The notes: generated by a model not told the origin, from the letters alone. Counted from the first letter of the stretch, positions 26,911 to 35,153 are shown. The stretch: 64,000 bases of DNA from Bradyrhizobium sp. Arg816 (GCF_029989365.1 NZ_JAPRAQ010000029.1:35978-99977), one strand, 5' to 3'. A program made the numbers and translations.

Positions 26911-28122
26911 GTGGCCCTGATGCCGGTATCCGATGCGCTCGCCGCGGTGCTGGCGGGCGCAGAGCCGCTGCCTGAAGAGATGATCGCGCTCGACGCGGCC
27001 TTCCATCGCGTGCTCGCGCGCGATGTCGCCGCGCGGCGCACGCAGCCGCCGCAGGCGATGTCGGCAATGGACGGCTATGCGGTGCGCGCGGTCGATGCGG
27101 CGAAGACCGACTCCCAGCTCACCCTGATCGGCGAGGTCGCGGCGGGCCGCCCGTTTGCGGGATCGGTCGGCGCCGGCGAGGCCGTGCGTATCTTCACCGG
27201 CGGTGTCGTTCCCGATGGCGCTGATGCGGTCGTGATCCAAGAGGATACGGTCGCGGACTGCAAGCGCATCACCATCAAGGAAGCCGCCGTAACGGGGCGG
27301 CACATCCGCCCCGCCGGCGTCGACTTCTCGGAAGGCGACGTGCTGCTGTGCAAGGGTATCAGGCTCACCGAGCGCGACCTCGCGCTCGCCGCCGGCATGA
27401 ATTACCCGCAATTGCCCGTCCGACGACGCCCGAAGGTCGCGATCCTCGCGACCGGCGACGAGTTGGTGATGCCGGGTACCACGCCCGGTCCCGGCCAAAT
27501 CGTCTATTCCAACGGCTACGCCCTGCACGCGCTCGCCCGCAGCGAGGGCGCCGATACCGTCGACCTCGGCGTTGCCGCCGACACGCTGGCGGCCACCACG
27601 GCCGGCATCGGCCGCGCGCGGGAGAGCGGCGCGGACATCCTGATCACGACCGGCGGCGCGTCGGTCGGAGACCACGATCTGGTCCAGCAGGCGCTGAGGG
27701 ACGAAGGTATCTCGATGGCGTTCTGGAAGATCGCGATGCGGCCGGGCAAGCCGATGATGAACGGGCGGCTCGGCGCGATGCGCGTGATCGGCCTGCCTGG
27801 CAATCCCGTGTCATCCTATGTTTGCGGCTTCCTGTTCATGGTGCCGTTGATTCGCGCGCTTTCGGGCCGTTCGATGATTCATCACCGCCGCGAACGCGCG
27901 GTGCTCGGCCGCGATGTCGGCGCCAACGACCAGCGCGAGGATTATCTGCGCGCACGCCTCGAACTGCGCGACGACGGCACGCTCGTCGCCGTTCCGGTCA
28001 ATCACCAGGATTCCTCGCTGCTTGCGAATCTCGCTGCGGCACAGGCACTTCTCGTGCGCGCGCCATTCGCGCCGAAGGCCGAAGCCGGCACGCCTTGCGA
28101 GGTCTTGCGGCTGCCCGTCTGA
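26911..28122 (+). CDS. moeA: Molybdopterin molybdenumtransferase MoeA
   Basis: Inserts molybdate into adenylated molybdopterin. About 403 aa. N-terminal region: SDALAAVLAGAEPLPEEMIAL, then PPQAMSAMDGYAVRA and GEAVRIFTGGVVPDGADAVVIQED. The MoCF domain has ILATGDELVMPG, ILITTGGASVGDHDL, the active-site segment KIAMRPGKPMMNG and GLPGNPVSSYV. The C-terminal domain is about 330-403. GTG 26911 is preferred because GGGAG (26900-26904) is correctly spaced; ATG 26920 is the alternative. It is separated from moaC by an accessory block and followed by lexA. Confidence 0.95.
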   Translation: MALMPVSDALAAVLAGAEPLPEEMIALDAAFHRVLARDVAARRTQPPQAMSAMDGYAVRAVDAAKTDSQLTLIGEVAAGRPFAGSVGAGEAVRIFTGGVVPDGADAVVIQEDTVADCKRITIKEAAVTGRHIRPAGVDFSEGDVLLCKGIRLTERDLALAAGMNYPQLPVRRRPKVAILATGDELVMPGTTPGPGQIVYSNGYALHALARSEGADTVDLGVAADTLAATTAGIGRARESGADILITTGGASVGDHDLVQQALRDEGISMAFWKIAMRPGKPMMNGRLGAMRVIGLPGNPVSSYVCGFLFMVPLIRALSGRSMIHHRRERAVLGRDVGANDQREDYLRARLELRDDGTLVAVPVNHQDSSLLANLAAAQALLVRAPFAPKAEAGTPCEVLRLPV

Positions 28123-28183
28123 TCGCTTCGTTCGCGTGCGTTCCGCGAACTTTGTCGCGTTCACGGTAAATTAAGCAGTTGCG

Positions 28184-28224
28184 GAACATGTATCGAACAT
28201 ATAGTGTCCGTTCATGATTTGTTT
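28184..28224 (+). promoter_or_regulatory. Tandem SOS boxes upstream of lexA
   Basis: GAAC-ATGTATC-GAAC at 28184-28198 is the reverse complement of the alphaproteobacterial LexA box GTTC-N7-GTTC. A second, degenerate box GTTC-ATGATTT-GTTT lies at 28210-28224. Both are within 115 bp of the lexA start and indicate autoregulation. Confidence 0.85.
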
Positions 28225-28298
28225 CGAGCATGTAGCGGCTTACTGCTGAATTCAGCGTCTCGGAATCGAACGACATCAACCGGGGGATTTTGGTCGAG

Positions 28299-29000
28299 AT
28301 GTTAACGCGCAAACAATACGAGCTCCTGCGGTTCATCAGCGAGCGGCTGAAGGAAAGCGGCGTGCCGCCCTCCTTCGACGAGATGAAGGACGCGCTCGAC
28401 CTGCGCTCGAAATCGGGCATCCATCGCCTGATCACCGCGCTCGAGGAGCGCGGCTTCATCCGGCGCCTGCCCAACCGGGCCCGCGCCATCGAGGTGATCA
28501 AGCTGCCCGAGCTTCAGGCCGCCGCCGGCAGCCGCCGCGGTTTCACGCCGAGCGTCATCGAAGGCAATCTCGGCAAGGTCCGCACGACTTCCAGCCCGCC
28601 GGCGGATGAGGGCGAGCGTCCCGTGGCGGTCCCCGTGATGGGCCGCATCGCGGCCGGCACGCCGATCGAGGCCTTGCAGACCCGCAGCCACACCATCAGC
28701 GTACCGCCTGACATGCTCGGTTCAGGCGAACATTACGCGCTCGAAGTGCGTGGTGATTCCATGGTCGAGGCCGGCATTCTCGACGGCGACATGGCGCTGA
28801 TCCAGCGCAACGAGAGCGCCGACACCGGCGATATCGTGGTGGCGCTGATCGACGACGAGGAAGCAACCCTGAAGCGCTTCCGCCGCCGCGGCGCCTCGAT
28901 CGCGCTCGAGCCCGCCAACGCAGCCTATGAGGTCCGCATCCTCCCGCCCAACCGGGTGAAGATTCAGGGCAAACTGATCGGGCTCTACCGGAAGTACTGA
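28299..29000 (+). CDS. lexA: SOS repressor LexA
   Basis: A 233-aa repressor. The N-terminal winged helix is MLTRKQYELLRFISERLKESG, then PSFDEMKDALDLRSKSGIHRLITALEERGFI. The self-cleavage site Ala-Gly lies in MGRIAAGTPIEA, and the catalytic Ser is in VRGDSMVEAGI with Lys in EATLKRFRR. The ATG at 28299 fits the family start, with GGGGGA at 28282-28287. It controls DNA-damage genes and itself through the boxes upstream. Confidence 0.97.
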   Translation: MLTRKQYELLRFISERLKESGVPPSFDEMKDALDLRSKSGIHRLITALEERGFIRRLPNRARAIEVIKLPELQAAAGSRRGFTPSVIEGNLGKVRTTSSPPADEGERPVAVPVMGRIAAGTPIEALQTRSHTISVPPDMLGSGEHYALEVRGDSMVEAGILDGDMALIQRNESADTGDIVVALIDDEEATLKRFRRRGASIALEPANAAYEVRILPPNRVKIQGKLIGLYRKY

Positions 29001-29207
29001 TACCGGACGCGCCGGGATCGGTTATTTGGCGCCCCGCGCGCTTTAGATCGGCATCGCCGATCCGAGATTGGAGCGGACGATTGTCCGCTTCCGCTGGATA
29101 GTCTTTCTGGTTTCGCGCAGATTATCCGGCCCCTCCTCTGGCGGTAAATCCTCGGCACGCCGCACGAAGCAGCCCTGCTTCGCGGCCTTCAGGTTCGAGG
29201 AGAAGTC

Positions 29208-29453
29208 ATGCGCCGGATCGTTCAGATCCCAGTTGCTGTGGCGCTGATCGCAGCATCAGCGTCGCAAGCCTTGGCGTCGCGAGCCTTGGCGTCGAAAGCC
29301 TTGGCGTCGAAAGCCTTGGCCGCACAATCGCGACCCCATGTCCGCAACGACACCGCCGTGAGCGAGCGAGCCCGCAAGGCCCGCAACGCCGTCGAGCAAC
29401 CGTCGCGGCCGGCCTGGCAATATTCCGGCTGGTCGGCGCCTGCGGGGCGCTGA
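29208..29453 (+). CDS. Small secreted protein with repeated signal-peptide region
   Basis: An 81-aa protein with GAGGAGAAG just before the ATG. A basic start and hydrophobic stretch (MRRIVQIPVAVALIAASA) lead into SQALASRALASKALASKALA, encoded by a 15-bp tandem repeat. A polar, basic tail ends PAWQYSGWSAPAGR. It is probably exported, with several AxA sites. No family was recognised; the tandem repeat may vary between strains. Confidence 0.55.
   Translation: MRRIVQIPVAVALIAASASQALASRALASKALASKALAAQSRPHVRNDTAVSERARKARNAVEQPSRPAWQYSGWSAPAGR
29268..29327 (+). repeat. Tandem 15-bp repeat, four units
   Basis: Units start at 29268, 29283, 29298 and 29313 with consensus GCCTTGGCGTCGAAA; the first ends in CGCGA and the last diverges after GCCTTGGC. 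Each unit encodes ALAS(K/R). In-frame repeat within the small secreted protein. Confidence 0.85.
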
Positions 29454-29645
29454 CACGCGCCTGCAGAATGCATAGGGGCGGGCTTTGTTCCTAGTGGATG
29501 CGGGAAAGATAATGTGATTGCGGCTTGCTGCGGCGAGCCGTAGATTTGCCTACAACCGGGCAGAACCTTTCACATTTCCACTCTGATAGAGGCCTGCGCC
29601 TCGATTGAGAGACGTGGGTCGCTATCCCTGCATGAGGAGCACCCG

Positions 29646-30080
29646 ATGTGTGACTATAGCCTGCATGCCGTCGCGTCGCGTCCCGCCGAAGTCGGCGAGA
29701 CGGTCGTCACGACAACCTTCCGCGGCACCTCGACGCGCGGCTTTGCCTCCGCAGCCGATCCGACCGTCGCGGTCTGCCTGCTCCCGGGAACGGAGCTCGC
29801 TTTCGCCGACAACGTCCGCTACGACAATCGCTGGATCTGGACGCGTACCGTCAATTCGCGCGTCGGCAAGTTCGGCAAGATCGATCCGCACATTCCCGAT
29901 CGCCATCATGATGCGATCGAATTCCCCGACGGCAAATCCGTGCTGGTGACGCAGCTGGTCGAAGGCCAGCGCGCGACCGTGCTGCAACTACCGGTGACCC
30001 AGCCGCTCGGCGAGCGCGAGCACAAGCCGCAGATCATCACCGACAGCCGGCCGACCATCACCCGCCTGCCGATCGGCTGA
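29646..30080 (+). CDS. Conserved-type hypothetical protein (MCDYSLHAV...)
   Basis: A 144-aa soluble protein starting MCDYSLHAVASRPAEVGETV. It contains VAVCLLPGTELAFADNVRY and a central KIDPHIPDRHHDAIEFPDGK with several His and Asp residues that could bind metal. No signal peptide is seen. I recall similar proteins in Bradyrhizobium but know of no function. It is monocistronic, with a hairpin after it at 30129-30146. Confidence 0.75.
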   Translation: MCDYSLHAVASRPAEVGETVVTTTFRGTSTRGFASAADPTVAVCLLPGTELAFADNVRYDNRWIWTRTVNSRVGKFGKIDPHIPDRHHDAIEFPDGKSVLVTQLVEGQRATVLQLPVTQPLGEREHKPQIITDSRPTITRLPIG

Positions 30081-30128
30081 CATAGCCATTCCCGGCCGGC
30101 AGGTCGGGCCAGGATTGAAAATCGCCAT

Positions 30129-30146
30129 CGCCGGCCGAGGCCGGCG
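30129..30146. terminator. GC-rich hairpin after the hypothetical gene
   Basis: Perfect CGCCGGCC / GGCCGGCG stem with a two-base GA centre, 49 bp after the stop at 30080. It lacks a T run, so termination is uncertain. Confidence 0.35.
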
Positions 30147-30304
30147 AGATGGTGTCGTTCGTGTCCCGCGAAACTCCCTCGGGCGGACCAAGCCGTTGCG
30201 CCTCCCACCGCACGAAGTTTGCGCTGTCCTGCCTGAATTTTGAACGTCCGTTCCGCAGCCAAATGGCCGATGCTTGGTGCGGCTTGAGACGGCGGACACG
30301 TTCA

Positions 30305-31246
30305 ATGAAGACCTTCATTCGCGTCGTTGAACTCTGGGTGCCTGACCGCACACGCATGCGGCTGGAATTCGGCGGCAGCCTCTACGGCGAAGGGCTGTCC
30401 GCGTTCAGGGCCGTGAGCGAAGATCTGCACTTCGGATATGACGAGGGGCTTCCCGGCAAGGCCTGGGCCAGCGGCCACCCCGTGATCCTCACCAGATTCA
30501 CCGATTCCTATTTCAAGCGGACCGATCAGGCCATCGCCGCCGGGCTGACATGCGGCGTGGCAGTGCCGGTGTTTTCAGGCGAATTCCTGCAAGCCGTCAT
30601 GGTGCTGTTCTGCGGCGACGACGAGGCCCATGTCGGCGCGATCGAGCTCTGGCACAACGATGCCGAAACCTCCCACGAGATGGCGCTCGTCGACGGCTAT
30701 TACGGCACCGCCGAAATGTTCGAATTCAACTCCCGCCACACCAGATTTCCGCGTGGCTTCGGCCTGCCCGGCCGCATCTGGAAAGCCGGCCTGCCGCTGG
30801 TCATCAAGGACCTGTACGATGCCAGGAGTTTTCTGCGCTGGGAGGACGCCGCCAAGGTCGGAATCAATCTCGGGGTCGGCGTTCCCTATCGGACCGGCAC
30901 CGATCAGACCTGGGTGCTGACGTTCCTCTCGGCGCAGGCGACCCCGATTGCACGACGCTTCGAGATCTGGGTCCCGGACGAGGCCCGCTCCGCGCTGGTC
31001 TTCCGCGCCGGCGATTGCAGCGCGCAGACCGACCTCGCCGCGCTCTATGCGACGAAATCCATCGCCAAAGGCGAAGGCAGCATCGGCGGGGCCTGGGCCA
31101 CCGGCATGCCCGCGCTCAACGACGATCTCGCACGTGACGGCTCGGCCGCGGCCTCGCAGGCCTGCGCCTCTGGACTGAGCCAGATGGTCGTCCTGCCGGT
31201 GATCGGCAACGCCAGGCTCGATGCCGTGCTGGCCTGGTATCTGTAA
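30305..31246 (+). CDS. Protein of three GAF-like modules without an output domain
   Basis: A 313-aa cytoplasmic protein. Three similar segments can be read: FGYDEGLPGKAWASGHPVIL (about residues 45-65), FPRGFGLPGRIWKAGLPLVI (about 147-166) and KGEGSIGGAWATGMPALNDD (about 258-277). Each lies before a strand ending in a VAVPV / VGVPY / VVLPV-type segment, as in GAF domains. There is no kinase, cyclase or DNA-binding part, so it may be a stand-alone ligand sensor acting through a partner. The ATG at 30305 is chosen; upstream in-frame codons extend into non-coding-like sequence. Confidence 0.7.
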   Translation: MKTFIRVVELWVPDRTRMRLEFGGSLYGEGLSAFRAVSEDLHFGYDEGLPGKAWASGHPVILTRFTDSYFKRTDQAIAAGLTCGVAVPVFSGEFLQAVMVLFCGDDEAHVGAIELWHNDAETSHEMALVDGYYGTAEMFEFNSRHTRFPRGFGLPGRIWKAGLPLVIKDLYDARSFLRWEDAAKVGINLGVGVPYRTGTDQTWVLTFLSAQATPIARRFEIWVPDEARSALVFRAGDCSAQTDLAALYATKSIAKGEGSIGGAWATGMPALNDDLARDGSAAASQACASGLSQMVVLPVIGNARLDAVLAWYL

Positions 31247-31255
31247 CCCGTCCGC

Positions 31256-33561
31256 TCAATCCTCGGCCTGCAGGTCGGCTTCCGATGGCGTCGCATCGCG
31301 GTTGCGGGAAGCCGCCGCCTGCGGCCCAAGGCTCGCGCCGAAATCCGCCTCGCCGGCAACCGCCGGCGACCACGGACGGTCCGCTCCCCTTGCCTTCGCC
31401 GCCTGAACCACAAAGCCGTCGCCGCTTCGCGTCAACGCCAGCGCGCCCTGCCTTGCGAGACGCTGACGGTCGACAACCATCGCCGCGCAATCCGGCGGCG
31501 CCGGCCGCGCCGTCACCACCAGCGCGGAGCGGCTGCAATCGTCAGCCAATGAATCGATGCGCAAGGCCAGCGCGACCAGGCGCCCGTCGGCAAGCGGCGT
31601 CACGCAGCCGGCCTCGTCGCACGACACGCCGGCGGCCAGTGAGGCACTGCCGGCGTCGCGCGGATCGGCGTCTCCGGCGAGCCATTCCTTCAGAAGAAAA
31701 CCGTCCTTGCTCGACCTGATCAGATGCAGGTGTCCATCCCTGCCCCGCACCGCGACGCTCTGGCCGTCACCGGCGATCAGGACATCGGGCTGCCGCGCGC
31801 ACAGTCCCCAGAGGATCGCGGCTAACAGCACCACCGCGCCGGCCCAGCGCAACGGCGTGCGCAACAAGCCCATCACGATGATTCCCAAGCTTGCAGCGAT
31901 CAGCGGCGCGATGCCGAAGGCCGAGATGCGGCCGACCGCGCCCGGCAAATCGGCCACCCAGCGCGACACCGCAACCATCCAGTCGATGCCGATCCCCATC
32001 AGCCACCAGAACGGACCATCAAGTCCGAACGGCGCTGCAATCAAACCCAACAGGCCCGCGGGCATCACCAGGGCCGAGACCACCGGCATCGCCCCGAGGT
32101 TGGCGAGCACGCCGAACGGGGTGACGCGGTGGAAGTGGTAAGCGGCATAGGGCGTGGTCGCGAGCCCCGCGATCAGCGAGGCCAGGAACAGCATCGCGAT
32201 TTCGCGCCCGCCCCACATCGCAATCCGCGCGGTCGCCGAATGATCGGGCGACGCAAACAGGTTCGGCATGCCGATCTGCACCAGCGCCACCAGTCCGAGC
32301 GTCGCGGCGAAGGACATTTGAAAACTCGGATGCACAAGTGCCTCCGGTGCGACCGCGAGCACGATTAACGCGGCCACCGCCAGCGTGCGGAAGGTGATGG
32401 CGCGGCGATCGACCATGACCGCGATCAGCACCACCGCGGTCATGAAGAACGATCTTTGCGTCGCGACCTCCGCGCCCGACAGCAGCAGATAGAACGCGGC
32501 TGCGACAAGTGCGGCGGCCGCCGACCATTTCTTGATGGCAAAGCCCGCCGCCATTCCGGGGATCAACGCCAGCAGCGCGCGCACCGCGAAGAACACGACG
32601 CCGGCGACGACCGCCATGTGATAGCCGGAAATCGAGAGCACATGGCCGAGCCCCGAGATGAACATGGCGTCGTTGACGGGCGTGGTAATCGCATCGCGCC
32701 GGCCCGTGAGCAGCGCGGTCGCGATCGCCCGGTTGTCGCCCTCGAGCGTGACGCGGATGCGCGCGTCGATCGCATCGCGCAGACCCTGCATGAAGGCGGC
32801 ATAACGCAGCCGCAAGCCACCGGCATCCGGCGGCACCGATGCCGCAATCGTGCCCATCACGAAGCCGGAGGCGCCGATGCCCTGGAAGAACATGTCGCGC
32901 GAAAAGTCATAGCTGCCGGGCCGCACCGGCGACAACGGCGGCAACAGCCGCGCCTTCAACTGCACGAAGCTGCCGACTTCGGGCGCAGTCCCCTTGCGCA
33001 CGGAGAGGCGCACGCGCTCGAGCTTGACGTCGCTGCGCTGCGCCTCCATCGCCGTGACGCGCAGCACGAAGCGGTCGGTGCGCTCGCGGATGTCGCGGGT
33101 CTCGACGAAGCCCGACAGCGAGACGGAAGCTTTGCCAGCACCGTGTGCGCGATCCGCGCTGTCTTCCAGGTCGCCGTGGCAAGACCGGCCGCGACCGCCG
33201 CGATCATGATCGCCGGCGCAAACAACCGGCTCCGCCGCAACTGCACGGCGCCAAGCATGAGTGCGATGGCCGTTGCGGCAACGACCCACAGCACCGGCTC
33301 ATGATCGGCGGCAAAGTAGAGCGCGATACCGCCGCCGAACGCGACCGGCATCACCCACGGCAACAATCGCCCGGCGCCGGCCTCGGCGCGCGCCCATTCG
33401 CGCAGGGTCCCGGCCAGCGACGTCCAGAGGTCGAACCCTGCCGGCACGAGGCCGCCCGCGGATGCAGCTCGGCCGACGGGCCAAGTCCCCGCAATCCAAG
33501 TCCCCGCGATCCAAGTCCCCGCGATCCCCTGGGACCGAACTGGCCGGCCCGGCTCCGCCAT
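31256..33561 (-). pseudogene. comEC: ComEC/Rec2 DNA-uptake channel protein, frameshifted
   Basis: Two minus-strand frames together give one ComEC protein. The first, from ATG 33561, encodes the N-terminal helices (WVMPVAFGGGIALYFAADHEPVLWVVAATAIALMLG) up to WKTARIAHTVLAK. The second continues with SVSLSGFVETRDIRERTDRF and runs through the competence domain (ALLTGRRDAI, MFISGLGHVLSISGYHMAVVAG, GAEVATQRSFFM) to the end at 31256. The switch is near 33129-33130, where one base appears to be missing. It is either a real 1-bp deletion or an assembly error. The C-terminus lacks an obvious metallo-beta-lactamase domain, as in many alphaproteobacterial ComEC proteins. An IS lies 62 bp upstream. Confidence 0.8.
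33481..33525 (-). repeat. Tandem 15-bp repeat in the comEC 5' end, three units
   Basis: Three copies of CCAAGTCCCCGC(A/G)AT on the plus strand at 33481, 33496 and 33511. Read on the minus strand they encode IAGTW three times, in frame, within the cytosolic N-terminus of ComEC. Confidence 0.85.
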
Positions 33562-33614
33562 TCCCTGCACCTTACGATACGCGACAGGCCTGGAGGCTAC
33601 CGGAACGTGCAGGC

Positions 33615-33622
33615 AGGCGAAT
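33615..33622. repeat. Target-site duplication AGGCGAAT, left copy
   Basis: Eight-base direct repeat immediately outside the left inverted repeat of the IS1595-family element; the right copy is 36341-36348. Eight bases is the usual duplication length for this family. Confidence 0.9.
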
Positions 33623-33647
33623 GGGAATTATAACCTTGACAAAGCAG
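33623..33647. repeat. Left inverted repeat of the IS1595-family element
   Basis: GGGAATTATAACC then TTGACAAAGCAG. It matches the reverse complement of 36316-36340 at 23 of 25 positions. Read outward toward comEC it contains a perfect TATAAT hexamer; read inward it contains TTGACA. Confidence 0.92.
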
Positions 33648-33704
33648 GTACAGAATCTAGGTATAGAGCCTGCCGCCACTGATTTGGCGGCTGGCGCGCC
33701 CGAA

Positions 33705-34556
33705 CTACCCGAACGTATTTATTCGAAACCGCAAATCCTCGGCGAGTATTTCCGTCTCGTAGTCTTGCAGTTCCGTTTTCAAAGGAAACTCCAACAGCCT
33801 ATCTTGCCTCATCCAAAAAGATCTCTTAGGGGGCCAGATCCGCTCAAGTTGAGAGCCCTCCAGCGCTATGCTGTAACTCTGTATTGGAGTGCTTGCTGGG
33901 CCGCTAAAAATGTGGGCAAGCAGGCTGCCGATTCCCATCGTGCTAACCTGGGTATTGTACCGGGGGCGTCCGTCCGCCGTGTGTGGCACAGCGTCGATAG
34001 ATGAGATGCCCTCGTACATTAAGAAATTGTGGTAGCTATAATGCTTCCTCCACTTCGGTCCAGCGCTTCGCGCGACATAGATATGAAAATCTTCCGGCGG
34101 CAGTCGGCGTTTTTTCAAGTGAAGGAGCGCTGCCCGCTTGATTGTCGGGTGATGGTTATTGGCGTATTCCGCGAGCGTTGCGATCAATGCAAGCCAACCG
34201 GCGAGTGATTTCTGCTGCTGCTCTGTAAGTCTTATCGTGGCGTCCTCTAATAAGATTGGCTTTAGGAAGATGACAACCTCATCTTCGAACTGCCTCATCC
34301 ATCCATTGTTACAGGCTTCACATGCAAGAAGCGGATCGCGCGAAAACAAGTCTCGCTTAAACTTTTGAGACGATATCGCGCGTTCCTTCTGTTCGTCTGG
34401 ATGAAAGGCTCGGGCTACTGTGCTAATATAGTTTTTCTCGCGAGGAAGGACTTTCCGTAGCCAGTTGGGCCAGATGTGAGTTTCAGTTAGCGGTGCGTCA
34501 CCACAGACTATGCATGTTTCGTAGGATGGGGGAATGTGAGCTAAATCGTGCGGCAT
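33705..34556 (-). CDS. Putative HNH-type endonuclease, IS passenger
   Basis: A 283-aa protein from ATG 34556 (a TTG at 34592 would add 12 residues). The N-terminal zinc/HNH region has CIVCGDAPLTETHIWPNWLRK, about 45 residues later CEACNNGWMRQFEDEV. So two CxxC pairs, a THIxP in place of the usual DHIxP, and the CNNGWM Asn are present. This Cys-x2-Cys / EHxxPxW / CxxCNxGWM layout belongs to a widespread group of uncharacterised HNH proteins. The rest (LTEQQQKSLAGWLALIATLAEY and an alpha/beta region) is unassigned. It is AT-richer than host genes and divergent from the 52-aa gene by 22 bp. Nuclease activity is inferred. Confidence 0.75.
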   Translation of the reverse strand: MPHDLAHIPPSYETCIVCGDAPLTETHIWPNWLRKVLPREKNYISTVARAFHPDEQKERAISSQKFKRDLFSRDPLLACEACNNGWMRQFEDEVVIFLKPILLEDATIRLTEQQQKSLAGWLALIATLAEYANNHHPTIKRAALLHLKKRRLPPEDFHIYVARSAGPKWRKHYSYHNFLMYEGISSIDAVPHTADGRPRYNTQVSTMGIGSLLAHIFSGPASTPIQSYSIALEGSQLERIWPPKRSFWMRQDRLLEFPLKTELQDYETEILAEDLRFRINTFG

Positions 34557-34578
34557 TTTTTCGGTGTGCAACCTAGAT

Positions 34579-34737
34579 ATGACCAAGGACAAACCAAAGG
34601 TGGAAATCGAACTTCATCCCGATGCGTGGGAACGCTTCGAACGCGCTGCGGAGGTGGTCGGGAAAAGCCCGCCCCAGCATCGCGATTCAAAAGAGACGAA
34701 GCCTCCGCGCAAGAAGGAAAAGAACGATGACAGGTGA
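34579..34737 (+). CDS. 52-aa basic small protein, IS passenger
   Basis: MTKDKPKVEIELHPDAWERF followed by ERAAEVVGKSPPQHR and a Lys-rich tail. The block IELHPDAWERFERA..VV.KSPPQHR is one I recall from small proteins in rhizobial genomes, which would argue that it is real. A DNA- or protein-binding accessory role is possible but only inferred. It starts 22 bp from the divergent HNH gene, so the two must share or overlap promoter sequence. Confidence 0.6.
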   Translation: MTKDKPKVEIELHPDAWERFERAAEVVGKSPPQHRDSKETKPPRKKEKNDDR

Positions 34738-34900
34738 CGAGTTGGCAGGGGCTGGCCAGCCGGATGGGAGCCAGCCCCGCGTAGTTGTTGTTATTGTGGG
34801 TGGTGCGCTGAGCAGACCACAAGCAACCACCGAACAGGACCTTGCCTATCTGCGGGGTGCAGGTGATGATTCTGCGGGGGCAACGGAGCGCCCTCGATAG
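34727..34900 (+). CDS. Doubtful 57-aa reading frame downstream of the 52-aa gene
   Basis: Starts at ATG 34727 overlapping the end of the 52-aa gene and reads MTGDELAGAGQPDGSQPRVV, then VVIVGGALSRPQ. It overlaps the opposing zinc-ribbon gene over 110 bp. It has no recognised motif; the opposing frame has clearer family character, so this one may be spurious. Confidence 0.25.
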   Translation: MTGDELAGAGQPDGSQPRVVVVIVGGALSRPQATTEQDLAYLRGAGDDSAGATERPR

Positions 34901-35033
34901 AGGTGCACTCATATCCGCATGTCGTGCAGCGATAGATGCCGGAGTTCATAGTACGTGAACCCGGCTCAACGATTGCATCGAATGCAGCGTGATCTTTCTG
35001 CGTGAGAAACTGCGGATATTTATAGTAAGCCAT
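34791..35033 (-). CDS. Small zinc-ribbon-like protein, IS passenger
   Basis: An 80-aa protein from ATG 35033: MAYYKYPQFLTQKDHAAFDA, then PGSRTMNSGIYRCTTCGYEC and GAPLPPQNHHLH, with GPVRWLLVV near the end. The Cys-x2-Cys and the NHHLH cluster suggest a zinc site. I recall short proteins with SGIYRCxxCGxE...PLPPQNHHQH, sometimes labelled protein L, but know no function. Location inside the IS suggests it is mobilised with it. Confidence 0.65.
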   Translation of the reverse strand: MAYYKYPQFLTQKDHAAFDAIVEPGSRTMNSGIYRCTTCGYECTSIEGAPLPPQNHHLHPADRQGPVRWLLVVCSAHHPQ

Positions 35034-35110
35034 GATGGCCCTTTCGAGTAAGGGCCCTGAAAAACTTGACAGCGAGTCGATTTCACGTAGTGTGAATTTG
35101 CTAATCGAAC

Positions 35111-35126
35111 TGCGCCGCAAGCTTCT
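35111..35126 (+). repeat. 16-bp direct repeat inside the IS, copy 1
   Basis: TGCGCCGCAAGCTTCT occurs at 35111-35126 and again at 35305-35320, where it touches the transposase stop codon. The segment between the copies holds no recognisable gene, so it may mark where passenger DNA was joined to the transposase module. Confidence 0.6.
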
Positions 35127-35153
35127 CAGGGCATTTGCGGTGATGAAATGGAA

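Noticed and set aside
34727..34900. 57-aa frame as a fourth confident IS passenger gene
   Set aside because: Overlaps the better-supported zinc-ribbon gene on the other strand and has no recognisable motif; listed only at low confidence.
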